Of a stretch of 64,000 nucleotides of DNA, positions 27,105-34,804 are shown in pieces; position 1 is the first letter of the stretch; every line of letters begins with the position of its first letter. This DNA is from Bacillota bacterium (GTDB lineage Bacteria; Bacillota; Clostridia; Christensenellales; Aristaeellaceae), in NCBI GenBank assembly GCA_023411175.1, contig JAEYPB010000082.1:1-64000 (forward strand). The letters are read 5' to 3'. The notes beneath the pieces were generated by a model. It had not been told where the DNA came from. It saw only the letters and a list, made by a program, of their open reading frames with translations, and did no database searches. Both the position numbers and the translations under genes were made by a program.

Positions 27105-27902
27105 ATGACGGATAATTCAAGGCCCGTCACGAATCCGGCGCTGGTTCAAGCCATCGAAACGGCGCGTCAGGACAGCACGGAGCAAAACTGGGCGCAGGTG
27201 GTGCGCGCGGCCATGTCCGCCCACTTCCTCACCCCGATCGATATGAAGCCCCGGAGTACGGACTCCGGCAGGGAAAATACCTTTAGTCTGCACATGCTCA
27301 AGGACTCCGTGGACGGAAAGCGCTACTACCTCGCCTTCACCGACTCTGGCGAACTGAACCGATGGCGCAGGGACGAGGAGCAGCGCGTGCTGGTCGTGTC
27401 CTTTGACGACTATTCCCGCCTTGTGCTGGATGGCAGGATCGCGATGAACGGCTTTGTCATCAACCCCTACGGCGGCAACGTGGTATTCAACAGGGCTATG
27501 CTCGAGGCCATCCGCAGGAGAAGCGAGGGGCGCGCGGACTGGGGTTCGGCGACCCGCGCCATCGAGAAGGGCGCGATGATCTGCCTGGGGCAGCCGAGCG
27601 AGTACCCCGCCGGCCTCGAGGACGCGCTCAGGCTTTATTTCAAGGCGCAGGCGGGCGTTCGCGAAGCGTACCTGCTTCTCATGGACAAGGATGGCGCGAC
27701 AAACTACCTCGTGGCGGTTGATTTTGACGGCGAGGCAAAGCCGCTGTTTGACGGCATCGGCGACGCGGTCGCGGGCTTTCTCGGCGACATGAGCCTGAAC
27801 CTCGTTCCCTGTGATTCCGCCTTCTGGCGGGAGGCGGCGAACGACTTTCAACCCTTTTACCGAAAGGGAGACCCCTTTCCCGCCGACTCAAAGTATCCTT
27901 GA
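27105..27902 (+). CDS. SseB-like protein
   Basis: A 265-residue soluble protein. Residues ~10-130 match the SseB N-terminal domain (TPID...YYLAFTDSGELNRW, then LDGRIAMNGFVINPYGGNVVF). Residues ~165-255 resemble the SseB C-terminal domain (YPAGLEDALRLYFKAQAGVREAYLLLMD). SseB was first seen in E. coli as enhancing serine sensitivity; its biochemical role is unknown. TAAGGAG precedes the ATG at 27105. It is not coupled to the hydrogenase, because a terminator separates them. The next operon's promoter starts inside its last codons. Confidence 0.8.
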   Translation: MTDNSRPVTNPALVQAIETARQDSTEQNWAQVVRAAMSAHFLTPIDMKPRSTDSGRENTFSLHMLKDSVDGKRYYLAFTDSGELNRWRRDEEQRVLVVSFDDYSRLVLDGRIAMNGFVINPYGGNVVFNRAMLEAIRRRSEGRADWGSATRAIEKGAMICLGQPSEYPAGLEDALRLYFKAQAGVREAYLLLMDKDGATNYLVAVDFDGEAKPLFDGIGDAVAGFLGDMSLNLVPCDSAFWREAANDFQPFYRKGDPFPADSKYP

Positions 27903-27927
27903 CTTTCGCCCCCGCATGCGCTATACT
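27899..27927 (+). promoter_or_regulatory. Promoter of the ECF S-component operon
   Basis: TTGACT (27899-27904), exactly 17 bases, TATACT (27922-27927). It overlaps the stop codon of the SseB-like gene and gives a leader of about 87 nt. Confidence 0.85.
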
Positions 27928-27933
27928 ACTGGG

Positions 27934-28020
27934 AAACGGTCGGCATGAAGCCGGCCCCCAAAGAGGCGGTTGCCCATGAAGGGAGCGGCCTTTTAAAGTA
28001 TGTTTCGGGGGCTGACAATC
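27934..28020 (+). promoter_or_regulatory. Structured leader, possible riboswitch
   Basis: The leader forms GGTCGGC-ATGAA-GCCGGCC (27938-27956) and a smaller CCC-ATGAA-GGG hairpin (27973-27983) with the same loop. GCCCCC at 27954-27959, partly inside the first hairpin, is complementary to GGGGGC at 28007-28012, the only Shine-Dalgarno-like sequence before the start codon. Two exclusive folds could thus open or close the ribosome site. It is not a riboswitch class I recognise. Confidence 0.5.
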
Positions 28021-28551
28021 ATGAAAAACACACGAAACCTGACCCTTTCCGGCCTGTTCCTGGCGCTTGGCATCGCGCTTCCCTTCGTGACGGGCAACAT
28101 TCCCCAGATTGGCTCGGCGCTTCTTCCGATGCACCTGCCGGTGCTCCTGTGCGGCTTTATCTGCGGTTGGCCGTGGGGGCTTCTCGTGGGCTTTGTGACG
28201 CCGCTTCTTCGCATGGTGCTGGTGGGCATGCCGCCGGCCACGGCGGCCATCCCGATGGCCTTTGAGCTTGCGGCCTATGGCGCGCTGACCGGCGTCCTCT
28301 ACCGCGCGCTGCCCAAGACCATTCCCTGCCTGTACGCGTCGCTTCTCGGCGCGATGCTGGGCGGCCGGATCGTCTGGGGCGTCGCCCGATGGGTGATGAT
28401 GGCCTCCGGTGTCGAGTTCGGCCTTCAGGCGTTCCTGGCGGGCGCGTTTGTCAACGCCATCCCCGGGATCATCGTCCAGATCATCCTGATCCCCGTCCTG
28501 ATCCTCGCGCTGCGCCGCGCAAAGCTGATGCCCGGCGAGGTGCAGGCGTAA
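28021..28551 (+). CDS. ECF transporter S component
   Basis: A 176-residue membrane protein of about six helices with the look of an energy-coupling-factor substrate-binding subunit. The segment ALLPMHLPVLLCGFICGW and the later MAFELAAYGALTGVLY are typical of one vitamin-type S-component subfamily, of which pantothenate transporters are a member; the substrate is not certain. It would join a shared EcfAA'T module encoded elsewhere. The start at 28021 follows GGGGG by nine bases. It is followed 19 bp later by a kinase gene, suggesting that the imported compound may be phosphorylated on entry. Confidence 0.75.
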   Translation: MKNTRNLTLSGLFLALGIALPFVTGNIPQIGSALLPMHLPVLLCGFICGWPWGLLVGFVTPLLRMVLVGMPPATAAIPMAFELAAYGALTGVLYRALPKTIPCLYASLLGAMLGGRIVWGVARWVMMASGVEFGLQAFLAGAFVNAIPGIIVQIILIPVLILALRRAKLMPGEVQA

Positions 28552-28570
28552 AAAATCTCCGGAGGAATCC

Positions 28571-29617
28571 ATGTTGGAAATGCTGCGCGCCCACCGGGGG
28601 CGCTACCCCCTGATGGCACCGCAGGACGCGGTGAAACTGATCTATCAGCGCGCCTTCGGCCCCGGTCATCTGATCGAGAGCCGCGAAGGCGCGCTGGTCG
28701 CGCTCCGAGAGGAAGCGCTTCGCATTCCGAAGGATGCCTCCGTTCCGCTCTTTGAGGCGATCGGCGGAGGCCTTGTGCGCATGCAACTCGCTTCGCCTGA
28801 TTTTCCGAGACTCAAGACCGCGGCGGGCATGTTCTTCGCCAGCGCCAGCCACCGCCCCGGCGACGATTTCCAGAAAGAGCTGGGCGCGCTCGTGGAAGCG
28901 TGGCCGGAGAGCGCGCCGTATGTCGCGCGCTACCGGGCAAAGGGCTATCCGCCCATCTCACACAGCGACGCCTACCGCGCGGCGTATCGTCCCGCCTATC
29001 GGGTCGTGCTCGCCAAATTCCAGCGGCTTATCAAGGTCTTCCAGCGCATCGACGCGCTATTGCAGCAACAGCCCTCCGTCCTCATAGCCATCGACGGGCG
29101 CTGCGGCTCCGGCAAGAGCTCTCTGGCGGCGCTGATCTCGTCGGTCTATGGGGCGATGGTGCTGCACATGGACGACTTTTTCCAGACGGAGGCGCAAAAG
29201 GCGGCGGGAGAAGCTGCCGCGGTGGCCAACATCGACGGCGCGCGGCTTCGGTCCGCACTCGTTCCCCTCAAAGAGGGAATCCCCTTTGAAATCCGCCCCT
29301 ACAACTGCCTGACCGGCGAATTTCTGCCGCCGCGCCACGTCTCCTCGGCGCGCGTGCGCGTGGTGGAGGGCTCCTACTGCCTGCACCCGTCGATCGCGCT
29401 GGACTACGACCTGAAAATCTTCGTGACGGTGGATGCCGAGACGCAGAGGGCGCGCATCGCGGTGCGCAACCCCACGCTGTACGACCGCTTTATCGCAGAG
29501 TGGATTCCCAACGAGGAGTCCTACATCAGCGCCTTCCGCATTGCAGAGAGCTGCCTTAAGGTCAACGGACTCGCGCTGGGCGAACAGGACGGGGGCGAAG
29601 ACGCGTGCGAGGTGTGA
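28571..29617 (+). CDS. P-loop kinase, uridine kinase-like, with extra N-terminal domain
   Basis: A 348-residue protein. Residues ~165-330 form a nucleoside/uridine kinase-like P-loop domain: Walker A IDGRCGSGKSS, MDDFFQTE as the substrate-binding acid block, and VRVVEGSYCLHP as the lid-side strand. Residues 1-~150 are a helical domain that I do not recognise, with FGPGHLIESREGAL and GDDFQKELGAL. GGAGG lies before the ATG. Because it follows the ECF S-component gene by 19 bp, it probably phosphorylates the same vitamin or nucleoside. True uridine kinases are ~210 residues and lack the N-terminal domain. Confidence 0.75.
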   Translation: MLEMLRAHRGRYPLMAPQDAVKLIYQRAFGPGHLIESREGALVALREEALRIPKDASVPLFEAIGGGLVRMQLASPDFPRLKTAAGMFFASASHRPGDDFQKELGALVEAWPESAPYVARYRAKGYPPISHSDAYRAAYRPAYRVVLAKFQRLIKVFQRIDALLQQQPSVLIAIDGRCGSGKSSLAALISSVYGAMVLHMDDFFQTEAQKAAGEAAAVANIDGARLRSALVPLKEGIPFEIRPYNCLTGEFLPPRHVSSARVRVVEGSYCLHPSIALDYDLKIFVTVDAETQRARIAVRNPTLYDRFIAEWIPNEESYISAFRIAESCLKVNGLALGEQDGGEDACEV

Positions 29618-29979
29618 AGGCCGACCCCCGTGTCGCCGAATATTTTGAGCGCGCGCCCGGCGCGGCGGCGCTCTTTTCTATTCTGATGCAAAAATGCGCC
29701 TCCTTCGGCGACGCAAGCTACGCGGTGGAATCCTCCGGCATCGCGCTGGGTTCGCCCAAGCCATACGCCTACGCGTGGCTGCCCGCCGCCGCTTCGGCAC
29801 CGTGCCTCGTGCTGACGCTCCGGCTGAACCGGCGCATCCCGTCGGCTCGCTTCTCGCAGATCGTCGAAATCTACCCCAGGCGCTACGCCCACCACCTGAA
29901 GCTGTTGGACCCGGCGCAGCTGGACGAGGAAGTACTCCTCTGGCTACGGGAAGCGAAAGTGCTGTCCCTCGAAAAATGA
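29605..29979 (+). CDS. DUF5655-like protein
   Basis: A 124-residue soluble alpha/beta protein. The motifs AYAWLPAAASAPCLVLTLRLNRR and a C-terminal DEEVLLWLREA resemble the DUF5655 family of small predicted nucleic-acid- or ligand-binding proteins. Function is unknown. It starts at GTG 29605, inside the end of the kinase gene; a second GTG at 29614 overlaps the kinase stop as GTGTGA and is equally possible. It is third and last in the ECF S-component operon, followed directly by repeat copy 4. Confidence 0.65.
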   Translation: MRGVKADPRVAEYFERAPGAAALFSILMQKCASFGDASYAVESSGIALGSPKPYAYAWLPAAASAPCLVLTLRLNRRIPSARFSQIVEIYPRRYAHHLKLLDPAQLDEEVLLWLREAKVLSLEK

Positions 29980-29982
29980 CCT

Positions 29983-30182
29983 GAACCATCAGCAAAGTCC
30001 CTGAGGGGTTTCAATCAATGCCCGGCGGCGTGTACGCCGGGCACGGGATAGCGCCACCAGTCAAGCAAGCTGGTGGCGCTATCTACACCTTTGGTCAGTA
30101 CGCCGCCCAAAATCCCAAGGAATTTCAGGCGCACGCAGAGACTTCCCTCGCATCGAAAAACCGCAGGGGATTTCGACGCCTT
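29983..30182 (+). repeat. Dispersed structured element, copy 4
   Basis: About 200 bp. H1 and H2 are intact, H2 with a changed loop. H3 has one outer mismatch, and its inner stem is AAAT/ATTT. H4 has drifted on both sides and relies on wobble pairs. No hairpin precedes it on the left: it begins just after the DUF5655-like stop codon. A hairpin follows it at 30183-30205. Confidence 0.8.
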
Positions 30183-30205
30183 GCGACCGCCCTTGGGGCG
30201 GTCGC
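30183..30205. terminator. Hairpin at right flank of repeat copy 4
   Basis: GCGACCGCCC (30183-30192) and GGGCGGTCGC (30196-30205) form a perfect 10-bp stem with a 3-nt loop. It abuts the element directly, as at copies 1 and 2, and lies beyond the stop of the minus-strand gene ending at 30235. Confidence 0.7.
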
Positions 30206-30234
30206 AGACTATCATAATTCCGTCTTTGGCGCGG

Positions 30235-30468
30235 TCAGCCGTTTAGCGGCCTTTTGAAGGTGAAGAGCAGCGCCTCGGTATAGCCGCCCGTCCCGCCGTT
30301 GATGGACGTAACCGCGGCAATTTCCCAGCCGCGCCGACCGTAATCGTCAATGATTTCCGCCGGCGTCATCCCTTCCCGGTTTTGCTTGTGCAGGTTCTTT
30401 TCAAGCCGCTGATCCGCGTCCCAAGAGGTCAGGTATTCAGCCTGGTAAAAGTCATATTCCCACTTCAC
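30235..30468 (-). CDS. DUF4177-like small protein
   Basis: A 77-residue protein with the DUF4177 pattern: an N-terminal WEYDFYQAEY strand, a charged helix, and NDYGRRGWEIAAVTSI-like text near the middle (here DDYGRRGWEIAAVTSI), ending in a strand LLFTFKRP. Function is unknown. The start is GTG at 30468, nine bases after AAGGGGG. A promoter with a 17-bp spacer lies directly upstream, so it is its own unit, separated by a terminator from the thioredoxin-like gene. Confidence 0.7.
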   Translation of the reverse strand: MKWEYDFYQAEYLTSWDADQRLEKNLHKQNREGMTPAEIIDDYGRRGWEIAAVTSINGGTGGYTEALLFTFKRPLNG

Positions 30469-30494
30469 GGGCAAGTCCCCCTTCCGCTTCAATG

Positions 30495-30523
30495 AATATA
30501 GCATAAACCGCCCATTATGTAAA
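30495..30523 (-). promoter_or_regulatory. Promoter of the DUF4177-like gene
   Basis: TTTACA (30523-30518, minus strand), 17-bp spacer, TATATT (30500-30495). Confidence 0.75.
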
Positions 30524-30556
30524 CAACGCGCTTCGCCATTCCCAGGCGGATAGTAA

Positions 30557-30577
30557 ATCCCGCGCAAAGCGCGGGAT
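30557..30577 (-). terminator. Terminator after the thioredoxin-like gene
   Basis: ATCCCGCGC (30557-30565) and GCGCGGGAT (30569-30577), perfect 9-bp stem, followed on the minus strand by TTTACTA. Confidence 0.75.
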
Positions 30578-30661
30578 ATGGGATGCCGAAACCCCTGTGC
30601 AGATTCATGGTTCACCGCCCTCGGCGCGCCTCGTTTGGGCGTCGAGCGCGCGCCCGCGCCG

Positions 30662-30922
30662 CTAGGACAGCGCCTTCTGGAGCACCGCTTCCACGACCGA
30701 TTTGGTGGCCACACCTTCGTGCACCTTCACGCCGTCCACGTAGAAGGTGGGCACCAGGTAATAATCAAAGCCGTTTGCATAGGCGCGTTCTTCGCGTTCC
30801 TCTACCCGGCGGAGCGGAATGTTCGCGTACTCCGGGTGCTCACGCATCAGCTCATCCATCCAGCCCGAAGCCTGCCGGCAATAGGGGCAGCCATTCATGT
30901 AAAAGTACAGAACCTGTTTCAT
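30662..30922 (-). CDS. Thioredoxin/glutaredoxin-like protein
   Basis: An 86-residue thioredoxin-fold protein. The redox site is CPYC in YFYMNGCPYCRQA near the N-terminus, and the cis-Pro is in YLVPTFYVDG. The length and the CPYC site fit glutaredoxin-like or small thioredoxin proteins that reduce disulphides in the cytoplasm. The ATG at 30922 follows GGAGAA closely. It is the last gene of a minus-strand series that runs from the HAD phosphatase through hprK; the gap to the HD gene is about 80 bases. Confidence 0.85.
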   Translation of the reverse strand: MKQVLYFYMNGCPYCRQASGWMDELMREHPEYANIPLRRVEEREERAYANGFDYYLVPTFYVDGVKVHEGVATKSVVEAVLQKALS

Positions 30923-31004
30923 CGTTCTCCTCCGTGCATTGAAAGCCTTTTTCGGGCCTGCGCCCGGTTTTATAAGTTCGGGCCTTTTCATCGGCCCTGC
31001 GGTG

Positions 31005-31670
31005 CTACATCAGCACCGTGTTGTTGATTGTCAGCGAAAACCTCGCACCCAGAAATTCCGATGCGCCCTTGCACATAAACATGCGCGTCGTAAAGATCTT
31101 GAAGTATTCGATCACCGGGCAGATCGAGGTGTCGATGGTGATTTTGAGACAGATCTCGTCCCGGTCGTCGTAGACCTCCAGCCAGGACTTGGTGACCGCG
31201 TAGTTGACGCGATCGTGGATATCCTCGCGGAAGCCGTCGGGCTTGGGCGCGCGCACGCGGGAGCGGCGCACGTCGGACTTATCCGCCAGGATCAGCGCCG
31301 CCGAGACGCGGTTGACGGCGTTGCCGCTGCCCTCGTCGTGGTTGCCGATGGCGGCGCATACGGTGGCAACCTCTTCCGGGGACATGCCCATTCCAGAGAG
31401 GATCTGGAAGGCCATCGTCGCCCCGGTGAGCGCGTGGTTTTCGCGGTTGATCACGTTGCCGATGTCGTGCATGTAGCCCGCGATGCGCGAAAGCTCCACC
31501 TCCCGGTCGCTGCCGCCGTAGCGCTTCAAGACCGAGGCGGCGCAGCCGGACACCTTGGTGGCGTGGGCCAGGCCGTGCTCGGTATAGCCGATCACGCCCA
31601 GCGCGTCGTTTGCCGCCGTGATGTAAGTATGCACGGCGGGGTTGTCTTTCACATCAGAAAAATTTACCAT
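31005..31670 (-). CDS. HD-domain phosphohydrolase
   Basis: A 221-residue protein with an HD domain. The conserved metal ligands are visible as H in EHGLAHATKV, the HD pair in AGYMHDIGN, H in ENHALTG and H-D in IGNHDEGSG. Such proteins hydrolyse nucleotides or other phosphate esters; the substrate is unknown. It starts 44 bases after the ROK kinase stop codon on the same strand. It is normal in length for a stand-alone HD hydrolase. Confidence 0.85.
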   Translation of the reverse strand: MVNFSDVKDNPAVHTYITAANDALGVIGYTEHGLAHATKVSGCAASVLKRYGGSDREVELSRIAGYMHDIGNVINRENHALTGATMAFQILSGMGMSPEEVATVCAAIGNHDEGSGNAVNRVSAALILADKSDVRRSRVRAPKPDGFREDIHDRVNYAVTKSWLEVYDDRDEICLKITIDTSICPVIEYFKIFTTRMFMCKGASEFLGARFSLTINNTVLM

Positions 31671-31714
31671 ATGGTTTATCTTGTATCCTTTCTTTCAGGC
31701 CGGCAGCGCCGGCT

Positions 31715-32674
31715 CTATGCGGGCTTGTCCGCGCGCATGGCCAGCATGGCCGCGCCGATAAGCCCCGCGTCGTTGCCCAGCGTGGCGATTTCCACCCGCG
31801 CGTAGGGCATGGTTTTGTAGAAGATCAAATCCGGGAGCTTTTTGCGCACCGCATCCAGGAGGAACGCGCCCGCCGCGCTGACGCCTCCGCCCAGCGCGAT
31901 GACCTCCGGATCGTAGGCGTTGACCATGTTGGCAAGCCCCGCCGCCAGATAGTACACGTAATCGTCGAACACCGCTTTGGCGCCGGGATCGCCCGCCCTG
32001 GCGCAGTCCACCACCAGCTTGGCGGTGACTTTTTCAGCGTCGCCCAGCGCCTCCCGGGCGATCATGCCCTCCGGTTCAGCCGCCATGCGCTCCCGCCCCA
32101 TGCGGATCAGCGCCGTGGCGCTGGCGTACCGCTCCCAACAGCCGCGGTTGCCACAGGTGCAGGGCACGCCGCCCAAAACCAGCATCATGTGGCCGATCTC
32201 GGTGCCCACGCCGTGGGCGCCTACGAAGGGCTTGCCATCCAGCACCACACCGCCTCCCAAGCCCGTGCCCAGCGTCACGAAAACACTGGACTTCGTGCCC
32301 GCCGAAACGCCCGCGATGGATTCGGCGAAGCCGGCGACGGTGGCGTCGTTGGCCACGTAAACGGGCTTGTCGATGTAAGCGCGCATCCGCTCGATCAGCG
32401 GAACGTCGTGCCAGAAGAGGTTGGTCAAAAGCGGCACCACGCCGTCGTTGTTGATGACGCCGGGGATGCCGATGCCGATGGAATCGACCGCTTCCAAGGT
32501 GTGGCCGCTCTTTTCGAGCAACTCCAGCGACAGCTCCGCCATGTCGCGGATGGTCGCCTCGTGACCGCGCTCGACGCCCGTGGGGCGCGAGCCCTTGATG
32601 AGGATGTTTCCGCCCTCGTCCACCACGCCCGCCTTGATGAAGGTTCCGCCCAGATCGATCCCGATCGCTATCAT
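31715..32674 (-). CDS. ROK-family glucokinase
   Basis: A 319-residue sugar kinase. The ATP phosphate loop is IGIDLGGTFIKAG at the N-terminus; the ROK zinc motif is CTCGNRGCWERYAS at about 165-178; and the catalytic Asp lies in YVANDATVAGF. It most likely phosphorylates glucose. The start at 32674 follows GGAGG; an upstream in-frame ATG lacks such a site. It lies about 110 bases after hprK. Glycolytic kinase and HPr kinase in one transcript would tie sugar phosphorylation to catabolite control. Confidence 0.9.
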   Translation of the reverse strand: MIAIGIDLGGTFIKAGVVDEGGNILIKGSRPTGVERGHEATIRDMAELSLELLEKSGHTLEAVDSIGIGIPGVINNDGVVPLLTNLFWHDVPLIERMRAYIDKPVYVANDATVAGFAESIAGVSAGTKSSVFVTLGTGLGGGVVLDGKPFVGAHGVGTEIGHMMLVLGGVPCTCGNRGCWERYASATALIRMGRERMAAEPEGMIAREALGDAEKVTAKLVVDCARAGDPGAKAVFDDYVYYLAAGLANMVNAYDPEVIALGGGVSAAGAFLLDAVRKKLPDLIFYKTMPYARVEIATLGNDAGLIGAAMLAMRADKPA

Positions 32675-32785
32675 AGTATATATCCTCCGTTCAGGCAATG
32701 AAGCTCAATTCACGGCACATGGTTCCATCTTTTTTATGCCGGGCGCAGATTTCGCCCGCTTTGCGCACCGGATTTTTTCGGGCGC

Positions 32786-33718
32786 TCAGTCCTCCGATTC
32801 GCCGAGGGCGCGGCGCATGCGCTCGATCTGGCGCTCGTTGAGCGTCCGGGCGGCGTTGAAGCCGTTCTGCTTGAGGCGCTGGTTTCGGGCGGCGACCTCC
32901 AGCACGATGGCGAGGTTCCTGCCCGGCCGGATCGGCAGCACCAGCCTGGGAATCCGCACGTCCAGAATCTGGGTGTAGTTCTCGTCGAGGCCCAGCCGGT
33001 CGTATTCCTTGTCCTCCTGCCACAGCTCCAGATGGATCACCATGTCGATGGACTTTGAGCGGATGACCGAGCCGATACCGTACATCGTGGCGATGTCGAT
33101 GATGCCTACGCCGCGGATTTCCATGAAGTAGCGGATCATCTCCGGCGCTTCGCCCACGAGGCGATTGGCGGAGATGCGGCGGATGTCCACCACATCGTCG
33201 GCGACCAGCCGGTGCCCGCGCTTGACCAGTTCCAGCGCCGCCTCACTCTTGCCCACGCCGCTCTCGCCGGTGATGAGAAGGCCGCTTCCGAACACGTCCA
33301 CCAGCACGCCGTGCTGGGTGATGCGCGGGGCCAGGTAGTTGTTCAGGAAGTTGATGATCTTCAGGACCAGCTGCGTGGTGTCCTCGTGGGTGGAGAACAG
33401 CGGCACATCATGGGCCTTGGCAGCCTCGGCCAGCCCTTCCACCAGCGGCATGTTGTGGCACACGACCACGCAGGGGATCGGATAGCTGAAGAACTGGGCC
33501 AGCCGCTCCCGGCGGGTGACCTCGTCCAGCGAAAACAGGTAGCTCATCTCCACCTTGCCCAGAATCTGCGGGCGCTCGTGGGCGAAGTGGGTCCAGTAGC
33601 CGGTCAGCTGGATGCCGGGGCGGTTGATGTCGCTGGACTCGATGGCCAGCTCCGACGTGCTTCCGGCGGATATGACGTCGAGGCTCAGACTCTCGATAAA
33701 TTCCTTTACGGGCACCAT
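32786..33718 (-). CDS. hprK: HPr kinase/phosphorylase
   Basis: A 310-residue protein with all HprK hallmarks: an N-terminal domain (VSSD-like IESSDINRPGIQLTGYW), the P-loop GESGVGKSEAALELVKRGH, and the family signature ADDVVDI followed by RGVGIIDI. It phosphorylates Ser46 of HPr when glycolytic intermediates are high and removes it when they are low, and so steers carbon catabolite repression through CcpA in Firmicutes. The start at 33718 follows AAGGA. It starts four bases after the HAD gene's stop codon, so the two are cotranscribed. HPr itself is not in the window. Confidence 0.96.
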   Translation of the reverse strand: MVPVKEFIESLSLDVISAGSTSELAIESSDINRPGIQLTGYWTHFAHERPQILGKVEMSYLFSLDEVTRRERLAQFFSYPIPCVVVCHNMPLVEGLAEAAKAHDVPLFSTHEDTTQLVLKIINFLNNYLAPRITQHGVLVDVFGSGLLITGESGVGKSEAALELVKRGHRLVADDVVDIRRISANRLVGEAPEMIRYFMEIRGVGIIDIATMYGIGSVIRSKSIDMVIHLELWQEDKEYDRLGLDENYTQILDVRIPRLVLPIRPGRNLAIVLEVAARNQRLKQNGFNAARTLNERQIERMRRALGESED

Positions 33719-33722
33719 ACGA

Positions 33723-34550
33723 TCAATCCTTTCGGGCGGACGCGGCGGCGTCCTCGTCCAGAAACCGTTCAATCACCTGCGCGACGCCGTCCAGATCGCT
33801 GGTGGGGGCCGACAGCGCCTCCGCGCGCACGTGGGACGGCGCGTTCTCCACAGCGTAGCCATGCCCGGCCCACCGGATCATGGAGAGGTCGTTTTCGTTG
33901 TCGCCAAAGGCGGCCACTTCCGCCCGGCTTATGCCCAACCGCTTTGAAAGCGCCTCGAGGGCCGCGCCCTTCGTGACGCCCGCCGCGGTGCACTCCAGAT
34001 AGTTCGGGCGCGACAGCGCGAACTCCACCCGGCCAGAAAAGCGCGGGGGCAGCGCCCGCGCAAGATCCGCCACGACCGGCGGCTCCGCGATCAGGAGCAG
34101 CTTGCACAGGGGCACATCGATCCATTCGGAGAGCGGCGCGCCCACCGGAACGCCCACGATCCCGCCGATGCCGCGGGCGTATCGTTCGCTTTGGTCATTC
34201 TCGCGCTCGAAGTAGTATTCTTCCCGGGTGAAGGCCTGCACGTGGACGCCCAGCTCCTCTGCGGCGCGGGCGACCAGCCGCGCGTCTTCCGGTGCGATCT
34301 CTCGGGCCTCGATGGCCTCCTTCGAATTCAGGTCGTAGGTGAGCGCGCCGTTGAACGCGATCACCGGCGCGTTGACGCCGATTTCTCCGGCGTAGACCGC
34401 CATCGCCTTCACCATGCGGCCGGAGGCCAGCACCACCCGAACGCCCGCGCCCATCGCGCGCCGAAGGGCGGACACCGTACGCGGCGTCAGTTCCGCGCGC
34501 TTGTTGAGAAGTGTTTCGTCAAGATCTGACGCGATCATCTGTATCGGCAT
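33723..34550 (-). CDS. Cof-type HAD-IIB phosphatase
   Basis: A 275-residue HAD hydrolase of the Cof subfamily. Motif I is ASDLDETLL (nucleophile Asp), motif II is VLASGR, motif III Lys lies in GVTKGAALEAL, and motif IV is AFGDNENDLSMI; a type IIB cap occupies ~85-190. It probably dephosphorylates sugar phosphates or flavin/pyridoxal phosphates. It is first in the hprK operon, with its own promoter. The start at 34550 is preferred for GGGGGA upstream over an upstream in-frame ATG. Confidence 0.9.
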   Translation of the reverse strand: MPIQMIASDLDETLLNKRAELTPRTVSALRRAMGAGVRVVLASGRMVKAMAVYAGEIGVNAPVIAFNGALTYDLNSKEAIEAREIAPEDARLVARAAEELGVHVQAFTREEYYFERENDQSERYARGIGGIVGVPVGAPLSEWIDVPLCKLLLIAEPPVVADLARALPPRFSGRVEFALSRPNYLECTAAGVTKGAALEALSKRLGISRAEVAAFGDNENDLSMIRWAGHGYAVENAPSHVRAEALSAPTSDLDGVAQVIERFLDEDAAASARKD

Positions 34551-34579
34551 GTCGTTCCCCCAATTTTTCTCCATTTTCT

Positions 34580-34609
34580 ATTATACAACCAAAAGCGCAA
34601 AGCGCGCAA
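34580..34609 (-). promoter_or_regulatory. Promoter of the HAD-hprK operon
   Basis: TTGCGC (34609-34604, minus strand), 18-bp spacer, TATAAT (34585-34580). Confidence 0.65.
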
Positions 34610-34804
34610 ATGTTTTTCGAAAACTCGCTTTTAACTTTGGAAATTCGCGCTACAATAGGACTTGAGCCTTTTTTCGGCGCGCCGGGGCCCGCGGCGAGAC
34701 GCGCTGCCGGAACCAACGCGATCCGCTCTCTTTTACGCGCAAAGTATGCGCACCTATTACCGTAGCCGCCAACGCAGTGCGCAGGCGGCCGAGGAGGTTC
34801 CCGA

